DNA of 64,000 bases from Paranoxybacillus sp035645275 (GTDB taxonomy: Bacteria > Bacillota > Bacilli > Bacillales > Anoxybacillaceae): positions 868,001 through 932,000 of the forward strand of contig DASQMX010000026.1 of the NCBI GenBank assembly GCA_035645275.1, given 5' to 3'. The position numbers were made by a program, and so were the translations under genes. Below, piece by piece: positions 52,753 to 60,819 of the stretch (positions within the stretch are counted from its first letter, which is position 1; each line of letters opens with the position of its first letter). The notes under the pieces were generated by a model, which did no database searches, was not told the DNA's origin, and worked only from the letters and a program-made list of their open reading frames with translations.

Positions 52753-54948
52753 TCACAGCGTTTCTTGTAAGTTCGCCAGCTCTTCTTCTGTAATTAACAC
52801 ATCCCGCGGTTTACTGCCGCGCGCTTCCGAAATAATCCCGTGCTCTTCCATCATCTCAATTAATCTTGCGGCGCGGTTATAACCGATACGGAATCGTCTT
52901 TGCAAGCTTGAAGTCGATGCGCCGCCTTGTTGAACAACAAACTCACATGCTTCCAAAAATAATTCATCTTCTTCATGTGAAAATGAGTTTTGCTTAATAA
53001 GATCCTCCTGCTGAAACAAATACGACGGTGACATTTGACTTTTTACATGAGCAACGACACGCTCAATTTCTTCATCGGAAACATAGTTTCCTTGAATGCG
53101 AATCGTTTTCGATGTACCGTTTTCAAGAAATAACATATCCCCCCGGCCAAGCAGCTTCTCAGCTCCGTTCGTATCGATAATCGTTCGCGAATCGATTTGC
53201 GAAGAAACGGAAAAAGCAATTCTTGTCGGTATGTTTGCTTTAATGAGACCGGTAATGACATCGACAGAAGGGCGTTGTGTCGCAACAATTAAGTGAATCC
53301 CGCAAGCTCTCGCTTTTTGAGCAATGCGACAAATCGCTTCCTCTACATCAGCAGGTGATACCATCATTAAATCAGCGAGCTCATCAATAATAATAACAAT
53401 ATACGGCATATGATGCTCAAGCTTTTGTTCTCGCTTCACTAATTCATTATAACGGTTAATATCTCTGACTCCAGCATGAGCAAACAATTCATAGCGACGT
53501 TCCATCTCTTCAACCGCCCATTTTAAGGCGCCGGTTGCTGCTTTGACGTCAGTAATGACCGGACTCACCAAATGCGGGATATGATTATACGGTGCAAGCT
53601 CAACCATTTTCGGGTCGATTAATAATAGCTTTACTTCATGAGGAGCGGCCTTGTAGAGCAAGCTTACAAGCATCGCATTAATACAGACACTCTTTCCCGA
53701 TCCTGTTGCCCCGGCAATAAGTCCATGAGGCATCTTCTTTAAATCTGTTACAATCGGTGTTCCCGATATATCTAAACCGAGAGCGACAGTGAGTGGAGAC
53801 GGATTTCTTACAAAAGCCGGGCTCTGCAAAATCTCACGAATAAACACAGGACGGCTTTGCAAGTTCGGAACTTCAATACCGATTGTGCTTTTTCCCGGAA
53901 TCGGCGCTTCGATGCGAATATCCCTCGCTGCCAAGCTCAATTTAATGTCATCGGCCAAGCTTGTGATTTTATTCACTTTTACTCCCCGTTCAGGCTGCAC
54001 TTCAAACCGTGTCACAGTCGGTCCTTGTGTGACATGGACAACAGTCGCACCTACATTAAAGCTTTCAAACGTCTGATTTAACAATTCCCGTTGCTCATTT
54101 AGCCATTGCTCATCATTTTCCTGTCTTTCGACGGGTGGATTCAACAACGTCAATGAAGGAAAGCGGTATGATTGAGATTGTTCCTGTTTCTTTCGTTCCT
54201 CCCATTTTTTCCGATCTTGCTTCAGCATAATAACGTTGTAAGGAATCGGAGAGCGCCGCTTTTCTTTTTGTTCCTGCTCTCTAAGCGGATTTTGTTCTAT
54301 CTGTTGCGTTTCTTCGACCTGTTGTGCTTTTTCAGCCTGTTGCACTTCTTCGACCTGTTGTGTTTCTTCGGCAACCACCTTTTCATCCGCTTGTTCACGA
54401 TTGTTCGCTAATGTTTCTTCTTCATCTTTCGTTAAGTCAAAGTTTGCTAATAGATCGGTATCTTCCGTTGCCAAAGGAGATGCTGATCGTATTTCCTCAA
54501 CATGCTCGACTTCCCCTTTAAATCTACTTTTCTCCTCATTAACTAGCGATGTTTTATCATCCTCCAACACGATCTCCTCGTCTTTTTGAAGGGATAACGA
54601 TGCGTCGGAAGCTATCTCAAATTCCACCGTTTCTTGTTTAGGACGTTGTTTATATCCATAAATTGGAGATGGCACTTCTGAAGGGCGAAATGGTTTTTTT
54701 TCCACCTGCTCACTTGATTCCTTTATCAATGTCGCTGCCATCTCACGAACAGCAGATACTTGTTTCCGCGATGACACAGGTTCATCAGGAATAAGCGGAA
54801 AACGAAAGTTCCCCTTTGGGTATTGGTATGTCACTTTCGTTTCTATGCGAAAAGAAGACGGCTGTTTCGTTCGTTCTTGTTTTTCAACAGAAATTCGTTC
54901 TTCCTCTTCTTCCCTCATCAAATCGAATAGTTTTTTCAACCATTTCAT
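52753..54948 (-). CDS. sftA: DNA translocase SftA
   Basis: SftA is a soluble FtsK/SpoIIIE-type motor that clears DNA from the septum. The 731-aa protein has no membrane segment, a long acidic linker (about residues 60-250), an alpha/beta domain, the RecA-like motor with Walker A GATGSGKSVCIN and Walker B YIVIIIDELADLMM, and a C-terminal winged-helix gamma domain (LQRRFRIGYNRAARLIEMMEEHGII). It is clearly shorter than B. subtilis SftA (about 950 aa), mainly in the linker. The linker contains four 18-bp tandem repeats (54301-54372). Confidence 0.94.
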   Translation of the reverse strand: MKWLKKLFDLMREEEEERISVEKQERTKQPSSFRIETKVTYQYPKGNFRFPLIPDEPVSSRKQVSAVREMAATLIKESSEQVEKKPFRPSEVPSPIYGYKQRPKQETVEFEIASDASLSLQKDEEIVLEDDKTSLVNEEKSRFKGEVEHVEEIRSASPLATEDTDLLANFDLTKDEEETLANNREQADEKVVAEETQQVEEVQQAEKAQQVEETQQIEQNPLREQEQKEKRRSPIPYNVIMLKQDRKKWEERKKQEQSQSYRFPSLTLLNPPVERQENDEQWLNEQRELLNQTFESFNVGATVVHVTQGPTVTRFEVQPERGVKVNKITSLADDIKLSLAARDIRIEAPIPGKSTIGIEVPNLQSRPVFIREILQSPAFVRNPSPLTVALGLDISGTPIVTDLKKMPHGLIAGATGSGKSVCINAMLVSLLYKAAPHEVKLLLIDPKMVELAPYNHIPHLVSPVITDVKAATGALKWAVEEMERRYELFAHAGVRDINRYNELVKREQKLEHHMPYIVIIIDELADLMMVSPADVEEAICRIAQKARACGIHLIVATQRPSVDVITGLIKANIPTRIAFSVSSQIDSRTIIDTNGAEKLLGRGDMLFLENGTSKTIRIQGNYVSDEEIERVVAHVKSQMSPSYLFQQEDLIKQNSFSHEEDELFLEACEFVVQQGGASTSSLQRRFRIGYNRAARLIEMMEEHGIISEARGSKPRDVLITEEELANLQETL
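54301..54372 (-). repeat. Four tandem 18-bp repeats in the sftA linker
   Basis: CTGTTG recurs every 18 bp. The units encode the hexapeptides QQVEEV, QQAEKA, QQVEET and QQIEQN. Unit number probably varies between strains by slippage. Confidence 0.85.
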
Positions 54949-55018
54949 CCATAATCACTCTTTCATTAATGTACCTTACAACATATTTATTTTAACAATA
55001 ATTCGGGAATTTTCTACA

Positions 55019-55052
55019 AAAAAGTCACTAGATGTACATCTAGTGACTTTTT
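55019..55052. terminator. Perfect palindromic terminator after ytpR
   Basis: The 34-bp perfect palindrome AAAAAGTCACTAGATGTAC plus its mirror has A- and T-runs at its ends. It separates ytpR from sftA, both on the minus strand. Confidence 0.9.
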
Positions 55053-55063
55053 GACTAAACATT

Positions 55064-55669
55064 TTACTTGAAAAATGGCTGACCTACTTCATATTCATCG
55101 GATAAAACAAGAATTCCTTTTTCTTGTGGAGCATTTGGTAAATCCAGTTCGCGCGCTGAACAAATCATGCCATATGACGGAACACCGCGCAATTCCGCCT
55201 CGCGAATCACTAAGCCGCTTGGCATCACCGCTCCGATTTTGGCAACAACTACCTTTTGACCAGCTTCCACATTCGGTGCACCACAGACAATTTGCAATAC
55301 TTCATTGCCGACATCAACTTTACATACGCTTAACTTATCAGCATTTGGATGCTTCTCTTTTTCTTTCACATAACCAACAACAAACTTCGGTGAAAAATCG
55401 GCCTTTAGTTGCTCAGAAAAACCATTTTTCGTTAAAATTTCATTGATAACAGAGACGAGTTCCTCATTTAGTTCAATAGAACCGTTTCCTGTAAACTCAT
55501 AATAATTGGATGCATTGAAAATATTGTAACCGACCGTTTCTCCTGTTTCTTCGTTAAAAATGCGGGCAACATCTCCCTTTTTTTCAAACGACCGTTGTTC
55601 AGGATCGATCGTTTTTAATGAAACAAGCAATACATCTCCGATTCCCTCACGATTGTAAAATACGTTCAT
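55064..55669 (-). CDS. ytpR: EMAP/tRNA-binding domain protein YtpR
   Basis: The 201-aa YtpR protein has a C-terminal tRNA-binding OB-fold like the N-terminus of bacterial PheT (FVVGYVKEKEKHPNADKLSVCKVDVG; LQIVCGAPNVEAGQKVVVAKIGAVMP; GMICSARELDLP). Its role is not established. It is downstream of ytpQ, 17 nt away, in one operon. Confidence 0.93.
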   Translation of the reverse strand: MNVFYNREGIGDVLLVSLKTIDPEQRSFEKKGDVARIFNEETGETVGYNIFNASNYYEFTGNGSIELNEELVSVINEILTKNGFSEQLKADFSPKFVVGYVKEKEKHPNADKLSVCKVDVGNEVLQIVCGAPNVEAGQKVVVAKIGAVMPSGLVIREAELRGVPSYGMICSARELDLPNAPQEKGILVLSDEYEVGQPFFK

Positions 55670-55686
55670 CTGCCAAACATCCTTTC

Positions 55687-56490
55687 TTACTTTTTTGTAC
55701 GATTTTTTCCTAAAATGAAAATAGGTTCTAATTCTCCATTTTCATATAAAAACGATAATGCGGTAATCGGAACGCGTCCGCTGGCAAAAAAGCTCATCGT
55801 CATCTGCGCAAGTACATCATAGCCAATTTCATTGCGAATGTCAGCAATAATAAGGACATCTTGATGCGGAACGGCAAGGACCATTGTCCCGGTTATTTTT
55901 TCGGAAAACTTAGCTAAAAATGGCTCATTTAAAATGCGGCTTGCGTCATAACCATCGTTTGTATTAATAAAATAAAAAATATTATCTGCCACTCGATCTT
56001 CTTTTACTTTCATTTCTAACGAACGAACGTTAAAACGGGCAATTTCCTTAATACGATTTTCATCCCATTTTTCTTTTTCGATGAGCTTTTTATCAATTAA
56101 ACGATATGTACTGCCTAAATCAAGAGCATAGTAAATCCGCGTTTCTGCCGTATGCTCATCATAAATAAGCGGTATGCCTTCGCTTGTTTCTAAAGGAAAT
56201 GAAGTAGAACGAATGACAGGGTAAATGTCTTTTTCTTTTCCAGATAATGAATGGTTTTCGTTCATCATCGTTAATGTCTGTTCGATATAATAAACCACTT
56301 CATCAATCGCCGCTTCTTTTTTCTCTTCCCATTTCGCAATAATGCCCGGCAATGAAATGATTACTCCTTTTTTTGTTTCTTTATTTTCTACACGGAGTGT
56401 ATCTTTTTTCGCATCAAAAAGAAACGTCCAATCGTAATGAGCAAGTCTTTTTTCAATTTCCTTCCGCATTTGTTTGCTATCCATTTTCAT
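55687..56490 (-). CDS. ytpQ: DUF1444 protein YtpQ
   Basis: This soluble 267-aa protein belongs to the DUF1444/YtpQ family (MDSKQMRKEIEKRL at the start, ALDLGSTYRLIDK in the middle). Function is unknown. GGAGGG lies 7 nt before the ATG. The ytpP-ytpQ-ytpR order is conserved in bacilli. Confidence 0.92.
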   Translation of the reverse strand: MKMDSKQMRKEIEKRLAHYDWTFLFDAKKDTLRVENKETKKGVIISLPGIIAKWEEKKEAAIDEVVYYIEQTLTMMNENHSLSGKEKDIYPVIRSTSFPLETSEGIPLIYDEHTAETRIYYALDLGSTYRLIDKKLIEKEKWDENRIKEIARFNVRSLEMKVKEDRVADNIFYFINTNDGYDASRILNEPFLAKFSEKITGTMVLAVPHQDVLIIADIRNEIGYDVLAQMTMSFFASGRVPITALSFLYENGELEPIFILGKNRTKK

Positions 56491-56527
56491 GTATTTTCCC
56501 TCCTTTCCTGCCCCATTTTCAGAAAAA

Positions 56528-56845
56528 TTAGCGGTTTAATCCATTAATAAACTGCTCAACTTCTTCTTTTGTTTTTCGTTCTTTGCTGACGAAACGACCG
56601 ATTTCTTTTCCGTTTTCATAAGCAATAAAGCTTGGTATGCCAAAAACATCATGTTCAATGCATAAATCTAACAATTGGTCGCGGTCCACAGAATAAAACG
56701 TATAATCAGAAAATTGCTGTTCAATTTCTGGAAGAACCGGTTTTAACACTTGGCAATCAGGACACCAGTCCGCTGTAAACAACATGATAACTTTCCCTTC
56801 TTGAATAACTTCTTTATATTGTTCAACTGTTTCAATTGTTTTCAT
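56528..56845 (-). CDS. ytpP: Thioredoxin-like protein YtpP
   Basis: The 105-aa protein is a thioredoxin fold with active site WCPDC (Cys28, Cys31) and a cis-Pro loop in DVFGIPSFIAYENG. It is expected to act in cytoplasmic thiol exchange. AAAGGAG precedes the ATG. It is the first gene of ytpPQR. Confidence 0.94.
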   Translation of the reverse strand: MKTIETVEQYKEVIQEGKVIMLFTADWCPDCQVLKPVLPEIEQQFSDYTFYSVDRDQLLDLCIEHDVFGIPSFIAYENGKEIGRFVSKERKTKEEVEQFINGLNR

Positions 56846-56881
56846 GCCTCAATCTCCTTTCATCATCTTTTTATAATAACG

Positions 56882-57415
56882 TTAATCATCGGTTTTGACA
56901 AAATAATTCGTTTGAAATTCGTATTGACCAGCTAATAGCTTCACAATATGAATAAACATTTCTGCACGATTGACATAGCCGTTTGTAAAAATACCAACAG
57001 CGCCTTCCTTTTTACGAATATTTCGCATTCCTGTGTATTCGTCCATCACATCACCAAGCTCTTTACCGTCGCGTACTCCCTGTACGACTTCAGGCGGAAG
57101 CGGAATTCGCGCCCCTCCAGCAGAAACAACAATCCCATCTTTGTCGACAAGCGCGCCCCAATTACATACCCATAACCTTTTGTTCATTTCAACAACGCCG
57201 CCTTCAAGCCCAATTCCGATATCAGCGTTTTCTTTTTTTAAAGCGTTTTTTGCCCGATTAATTGCCCCTGTTAGTGTTTCTTCATCGGAAAACGGCTGCG
57301 CCGCGACATTGGAAGATACAGTCGTTGGCACTAATATATAGTTTTCAGCTGAAAAAACGGCCTGTACGGCAGAAACTTTCGCAGGGTTCGTTGTACCAAT
57401 CGCAATTTTTTTCAT
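56882..57415 (-). CDS. DUF84 / YjjX-type non-canonical NTPase
   Basis: The 177-aa protein matches the inosine/xanthosine triphosphatase (DUF84, YjjX) family, which hydrolyses damaged purine NTPs. Seen motifs are IAIGTTNPAKVSAVQAVF, IGIGLEGGVV and WGALVDKDG. I chose the ATG at 57415, 8 nt after GGAG; a GTG at 57424 overlaps that site. It lies downstream of ytoP, separated by a Pal-I copy. Confidence 0.9.
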   Translation of the reverse strand: MKKIAIGTTNPAKVSAVQAVFSAENYILVPTTVSSNVAAQPFSDEETLTGAINRAKNALKKENADIGIGLEGGVVEMNKRLWVCNWGALVDKDGIVVSAGGARIPLPPEVVQGVRDGKELGDVMDEYTGMRNIRKKEGAVGIFTNGYVNRAEMFIHIVKLLAGQYEFQTNYFVKTDD

Positions 57416-57442
57416 TTGTTTCACTCCACTTTCTTATTGAAA

Positions 57443-57523
57443 AAGAGGCCGCCTCATCATGGTTGACCCCTTGAACACGGATGCCGTTCAAGAGCGAGCC
57501 CATTTGTTTTTGAGACAACCTCT
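57443..57523. repeat. Pal-I palindromic element, copy 9 (short, diverged centre)
   Basis: Outer arms AGAGGCCGCCTCA and TGAGACAACCTCT remain paired with two mismatches. The centre has been replaced by a small TTGAAC/GTTCAA hairpin. It lies between ytoP and the DUF84 gene. Confidence 0.65.
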
Positions 57524-57529
57524 CTGTTA

Positions 57530-58606
57530 TTAGCTGTTTTGACGAATCGCTTCAACTGTTGCCTTATCGCATTTTTTCACAAGCTCAATTAACAATTGTT
57601 TTGCTGCCGCATAATCATCGACATGAATAATCGATGCATGCGTATGTATATACCGTGCGCAAATACCAATCACAGCAGATGGCACACCGTTATTGGATAT
57701 GTGAACACGACCAGCATCTGTACCGCCGCCTGGTGACACGAAATATTGATAAGGAATATGATGCGTTTCTGCTGTATCTAACACAAATTCGCGCATGCCG
57801 CGATGGGTTACCATCGAGCGGTCGTAAATGCGAACGAGAGCTCCTTTGCCAATATGACCGAATTCGGTTTTATTGCCTGTCATATCGTTGGCCGGGCTTG
57901 CATCTAACGCAAAAAAGATGTCTGGCTTAATCATGTTTGCCGCTGTTTGCGCTCCTCTTAAACCAACCTCTTCTTGAACCGTTGCTCCTGAATATAAAAC
58001 GTTTGGCAATGTTTCATCTTTCAATTCTTTTAACAATTCAATCGCCAAACCACATCCGTAGCGATTGTCCCATGCTTTCGCTAAAATTTTTTTCGGATTG
58101 GCCATTGGTGTAAATGGACAGATTGGCACAATTTGCTGTCCTGGCTTAATTCCCATTTTTTTTGCATCTTCTTTGTCGTCAGCACCGACATCAATTAACA
58201 TATTTTTAATATCCATCGGTTTATTTCTCTGTTCTTCTTGAAGTAAATGCGGTGGAATCGAACCGATAACACCGATCACCGGTCCGTGTTCGGTAATAAT
58301 TTGTACACGCTGTGCCAACAACACTTGACTCCACCAGCCACCAAGCGGTTGGAAACGAATCATACCGTTTTCCGTAATCGATGTCACCATAAAGCCTACT
58401 TCATCCATATGTCCAGCGACCATGACAACTGGACCGTTCTCATCGCCGCGTTTCACCCCAAAAATGCCGCCAAGACGATCTTGCACAACCTCGTCAGCAT
58501 ATTTTGCTAATTCCTGGCGCATAAATTGACGCACTGCATGCTCATTTCCCGGCGCTCCCGGAAGTTCTGTCAATGTTTTAAACAATTGTAACGTCTCTAC
58601 ATTCAT
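57530..58606 (-). CDS. ytoP: M42 family glutamyl aminopeptidase YtoP
   Basis: This 358-aa dinuclear metallo-aminopeptidase forms tetrahedral dodecamers in related species. Metal and catalytic motifs are VAGHMDEVGFMV, KAWDNRYGCGLAIE, VQEEVGLRGA, FALDASPAND and RYIHTHASIIH. I chose the ATG at 58606, which has AAAGGGGA upstream, giving the length of B. subtilis YtoP. It is divergent from ytzB. Confidence 0.95.
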   Translation of the reverse strand: MNVETLQLFKTLTELPGAPGNEHAVRQFMRQELAKYADEVVQDRLGGIFGVKRGDENGPVVMVAGHMDEVGFMVTSITENGMIRFQPLGGWWSQVLLAQRVQIITEHGPVIGVIGSIPPHLLQEEQRNKPMDIKNMLIDVGADDKEDAKKMGIKPGQQIVPICPFTPMANPKKILAKAWDNRYGCGLAIELLKELKDETLPNVLYSGATVQEEVGLRGAQTAANMIKPDIFFALDASPANDMTGNKTEFGHIGKGALVRIYDRSMVTHRGMREFVLDTAETHHIPYQYFVSPGGGTDAGRVHISNNGVPSAVIGICARYIHTHASIIHVDDYAAAKQLLIELVKKCDKATVEAIRQNS

Positions 58607-58747
58607 GACCAAATCCCCTTTTGCTAAATTCGTTCCCTTTCCATTTATCATTGTAGCGAAAACTTGAAACCCTTTCCACTTTGCTTACAATTATTTAGCA
58701 AAATTAGTTATACTAAAGAAAACAAATAACACTTTGGAGGTTAAATG

Positions 58748-59044
58748 ATGAGTTGGCGAAAATTTTTTATCGGTATCGGTGTTGGATTTGTCGGAGGTTA
58801 CATATTAAAAGCAGCGTTAGATAAAAAAATGATTTCCTCAGAAAAAGCGCTAGAACTAGCAAAAAATGCCTTTAAACAATCGGGTCCAATCGTCGGGTCT
58901 TGGATTCAAACCAATCCGGAAAAGTATGAAAAAAACCATTTAGTTTATGACGTATATAAAGGCGGGATTTCCTTCGAAACAGAACAATGTGAGTTTATTA
59001 TTGACGCTTATACGGGAACAATTCTTGAAACACGCAAGCTGTAA
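58748..59044 (+). CDS. ytzB: Small PepSY-like membrane protein YtzB
   Basis: This 98-aa protein has an N-terminal glycine-rich membrane helix (FFIGIGVGFVGGYILKAAL) and a PepSY-like domain (ISSEKALELAKNAF...FIIDAYTGTILETRKL). It matches YtzB by sequence type and by its place beside ytoP. Two adjacent ATGs follow GGAGG; I chose the second, at 7 nt. Confidence 0.87.
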   Translation: MSWRKFFIGIGVGFVGGYILKAALDKKMISSEKALELAKNAFKQSGPIVGSWIQTNPEKYEKNHLVYDVYKGGISFETEQCEFIIDAYTGTILETRKL

Positions 59045-59045
59045 A

Positions 59046-59071
59046 TGGGGCTGACTATAGAGCCAGCCTCA
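59046..59071. terminator. Pal-I-like miniature hairpin after ytzB
   Basis: ATGGGGCTG and CAGCCTCAT form a short stem immediately after the ytzB stop codon, with arm sequence like the Pal-I ends. It lies between ytzB and the facing ytnP pseudogene. Confidence 0.55.
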
Positions 59072-59077
59072 TCATCA

Positions 59078-59454
59078 CTAGCTATTTTGCCTCTTTATAC
59101 TTGCAACTATTTCTCCTTCTTTATCCCATTTTAATGCACGTTAAAACGTAAACCATGCATTATTTTCCACGCCGTATTCAATCCATTTTTGTTTTTGAAA
59201 GTTACACCGAAATTGCGTTTTTGTTTGGCGGATAATTTGTTTATTCCAATTCCTAATTCAATTAAGATAATTTTTCCCTCTGGTTGGACTAACAACGGGT
59301 CGGTGCGGAGTTCGATTTAGTTATTGCCATTGCAAGGATATTTTTTAGACCAAAGCAGCTTTAGCACAACACCAAACATGGCCCCTCCGTCTAAATGCGT
59401 CACCACTCCGTTTAGCCATGTAATTGTTACATCTCCTATTTTTAGTTGCTCCAT
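59078..59454 (-). pseudogene. ytnP: ytnP pseudogene (N-acyl homoserine lactonase-like, internal deletion)
   Basis: The start is intact: GAGGTGATAGGA precedes the ATG, and MEQLKIGDVTITWLNG, then GGAMFGVV and LLWSKKYP match YtnP. A TAA at 59317-59319 follows NGNN, but the frame continues as IELRTDPLLVQ and KQKRNFGVT. It then jumps, with a frame change, to QKWIEYGVENNAWFTF, an in-frame stop, and RALKWDKEGEIVASIKR, matching the YtnP C-terminus. The roughly 150 missing residues include the HxHxDH metal site, so no lactonase can be made. Gene order (ytzB-ytnP-trmB) supports the identity. Confidence 0.85.
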
Positions 59455-59510
59455 TCCTATCACCTCGCTTTTTAGTTTAACACTTTTATAAATTTTCCAA
59501 AAATAAAAAC

Positions 59511-59626
59511 AAGGCTGATCCAAAGCCAGTGTCAGACCACACAACCGTAACACATCAGACATAACAATGGATAAAACATAATAGATTGTGAATTACACGT
59601 GAGGTCAGACACTTATGGATCAGCCC
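59511..59626 (+). repeat. Pal-I palindromic element, copy 10 (complete)
   Basis: Outer arms are AAGGCTGATCC and GGATCAGCCCT, compensated against GACC/GGTC of other copies. Inner arms AGTGTCAGACC and GGTCAGACACT are perfect. It reaches the trmB stop codon (59626-59628). Confidence 0.85.
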
Positions 59627-60276
59627 TATTTTTTATCATTTGGATATTTTACTTCACAACGGTAAATCCGGCTTCCTTTTGCCGAAAATTTTTCTTCGTA
59701 TTCCGTCATAATATTTCCCTCAAAATCGCTATTATGAAGGTCCAAGCTAACATATTGAAGCAATAAACCATATTGGGAAAAGCTGACTAATGAATATTCA
59801 AACAAGCCTTGGTTATCTGTTTTAAAATGAATTTCTCCGCCATCAACTAAGATATTCTCATAAAGCTGCAAAAAGCTTTTATATGTTAAACGGCGTTTTT
59901 CGTGACGTTTTTTTGGCCATGGATCGGAAAAGTTTAAATAAATCCGTTCAACATCTCCTTTGGCAAAATAACTTTCTAAGTCTTTAGCATTCACATTTAA
60001 CAGCCGTAAATTCGGCAAATCATTCTCAATCAATTTATCGAGCGCTGAAACAATGACGCTTGGATAAAGCTCTATGCCAATATAGTTAATATGCGGATTG
60101 GCTTTCGCCATTCCAACAATGAATTGACCTTTACCTGTTCCGATTTCGATATGAAGAGGGTTATCGTTTCCAAACAGTTCATGCCATTTTCCTTTATACT
60201 GCTCCGGATTTGGTATAACGTATTGTGGATACGAGGCAATTTTTTCTTTTGCCCAAGGTTTATTTCGTAAGCGCAT
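59626..60276 (-). CDS. trmB: tRNA (guanine-N7-)-methyltransferase TrmB
   Basis: TrmB (216 aa) makes m7G46 in tRNA. It has the SAM motif HIEIGTGKGQFIVGMA and the catalytic YLNFSDPWPKKRHEKRRL. GAGGTG lies 5 nt before the ATG. The TAG stop codon lies at the very edge of the adjacent Pal-I element. Confidence 0.96.
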   Translation of the reverse strand: MRLRNKPWAKEKIASYPQYVIPNPEQYKGKWHELFGNDNPLHIEIGTGKGQFIVGMAKANPHINYIGIELYPSVIVSALDKLIENDLPNLRLLNVNAKDLESYFAKGDVERIYLNFSDPWPKKRHEKRRLTYKSFLQLYENILVDGGEIHFKTDNQGLFEYSLVSFSQYGLLLQYVSLDLHNSDFEGNIMTEYEEKFSAKGSRIYRCEVKYPNDKK

Positions 60277-60296
60277 ATAGACACCTCAATTTCTTC

Positions 60297-60391
60297 TTTA
60301 TCCCGTTCTAATGGTCCGTAAGACTCCCCCGATAAGTTCAACTAACATCAGTGGGGGATGGAGACCCCCGCTGATGAAATTTCACTTTATC
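60297..60391 (+). repeat. Pal-II two-hairpin element, copy C (first hairpin deleted)
   Basis: Boundaries TTTATC (60297-60302) and TTTATC (60386-60391) are kept. After CCGTTCTAATGGTCCGTAAG the first hairpin is truncated, then GATAAGTTCAACTAACATC and the second hairpin (CAGTGGGGG/CCCCCGCTG) follow. It lies between divergent trmB and ytzH. Confidence 0.8.
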
Positions 60392-60438
60392 GTTGTCAAA
60401 GATATCATGAACATAGTGAAAGTGCAAGAATACTATCA

Positions 60439-60466
60439 ATAAAAAAACAGCCGTACAAACGACTGT
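60439..60466 (-). terminator. Minus-strand terminator beyond ytzH (probably ytmP)
   Basis: On the minus strand AACAGTCGT-TTGT-ACGGCTGTT is followed by TTTTTTT. The only minus-strand gene upstream of it is ytmP, whose message would have to cross the whole ytzH region. Confidence 0.6.
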
Positions 60467-60547
60467 TGTAAATATGTCGTATAAATTTCTGCCGATGGTG
60501 CAAATTAAATAGTAGCCTGACCTTTATTTTAAAAAGGAAGTGTGTTT

Positions 60548-60817
60548 ATGCCGCTAAACCATGAACATCAAATGACGATTCTTAAAGACATTTTATCGAA
60601 TCAGCAAACTGATTGCTGCGGGACCGTTTCAGAATGCGAACAAATCGAACGGCTTGTCAAATCATTAATGATCAATGAGAACGTACAGCCACAAGTAAAA
60701 AATGTACTGCCTGATATATATGCGTACGGACAAACCGGAAAATATAGCGCTAATTTAGATGATCATATTCTTTCGCACCAACAGCAGTTAACACAGTGGA
60801 TGAATCAATTGTCATAA
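60548..60817 (+). CDS. ytzH: YtzH-like protein
   Basis: This 89-aa soluble protein has an adjacent Cys pair (TDCCGTVSEC) and a YtzH-like pattern with a His/Gln-rich C-terminus (DDHILSHQQQLTQW). Function is unknown. I chose the ATG at 60548, 7 nt after GGAAG; a GTG at 60542 is also in frame. The stop codon is 2 nt from the ytmP stop codon on the other strand. Confidence 0.85.
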   Translation: MPLNHEHQMTILKDILSNQQTDCCGTVSECEQIERLVKSLMINENVQPQVKNVLPDIYAYGQTGKYSANLDDHILSHQQQLTQWMNQLS

Positions 60818-60819
60818 AC

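Noticed and set aside
59317..59562. Stand-alone 81-aa protein
   Set aside because: It is the 5' part of the ytnP pseudogene extended upstream through a reading frame with no ribosome site.
7178..59626. Recurring Pal-I copies considered as a CRISPR array
   Set aside because: Copies are kilobases apart, palindromic over their full length and diverged; there are no spacers or cas genes.
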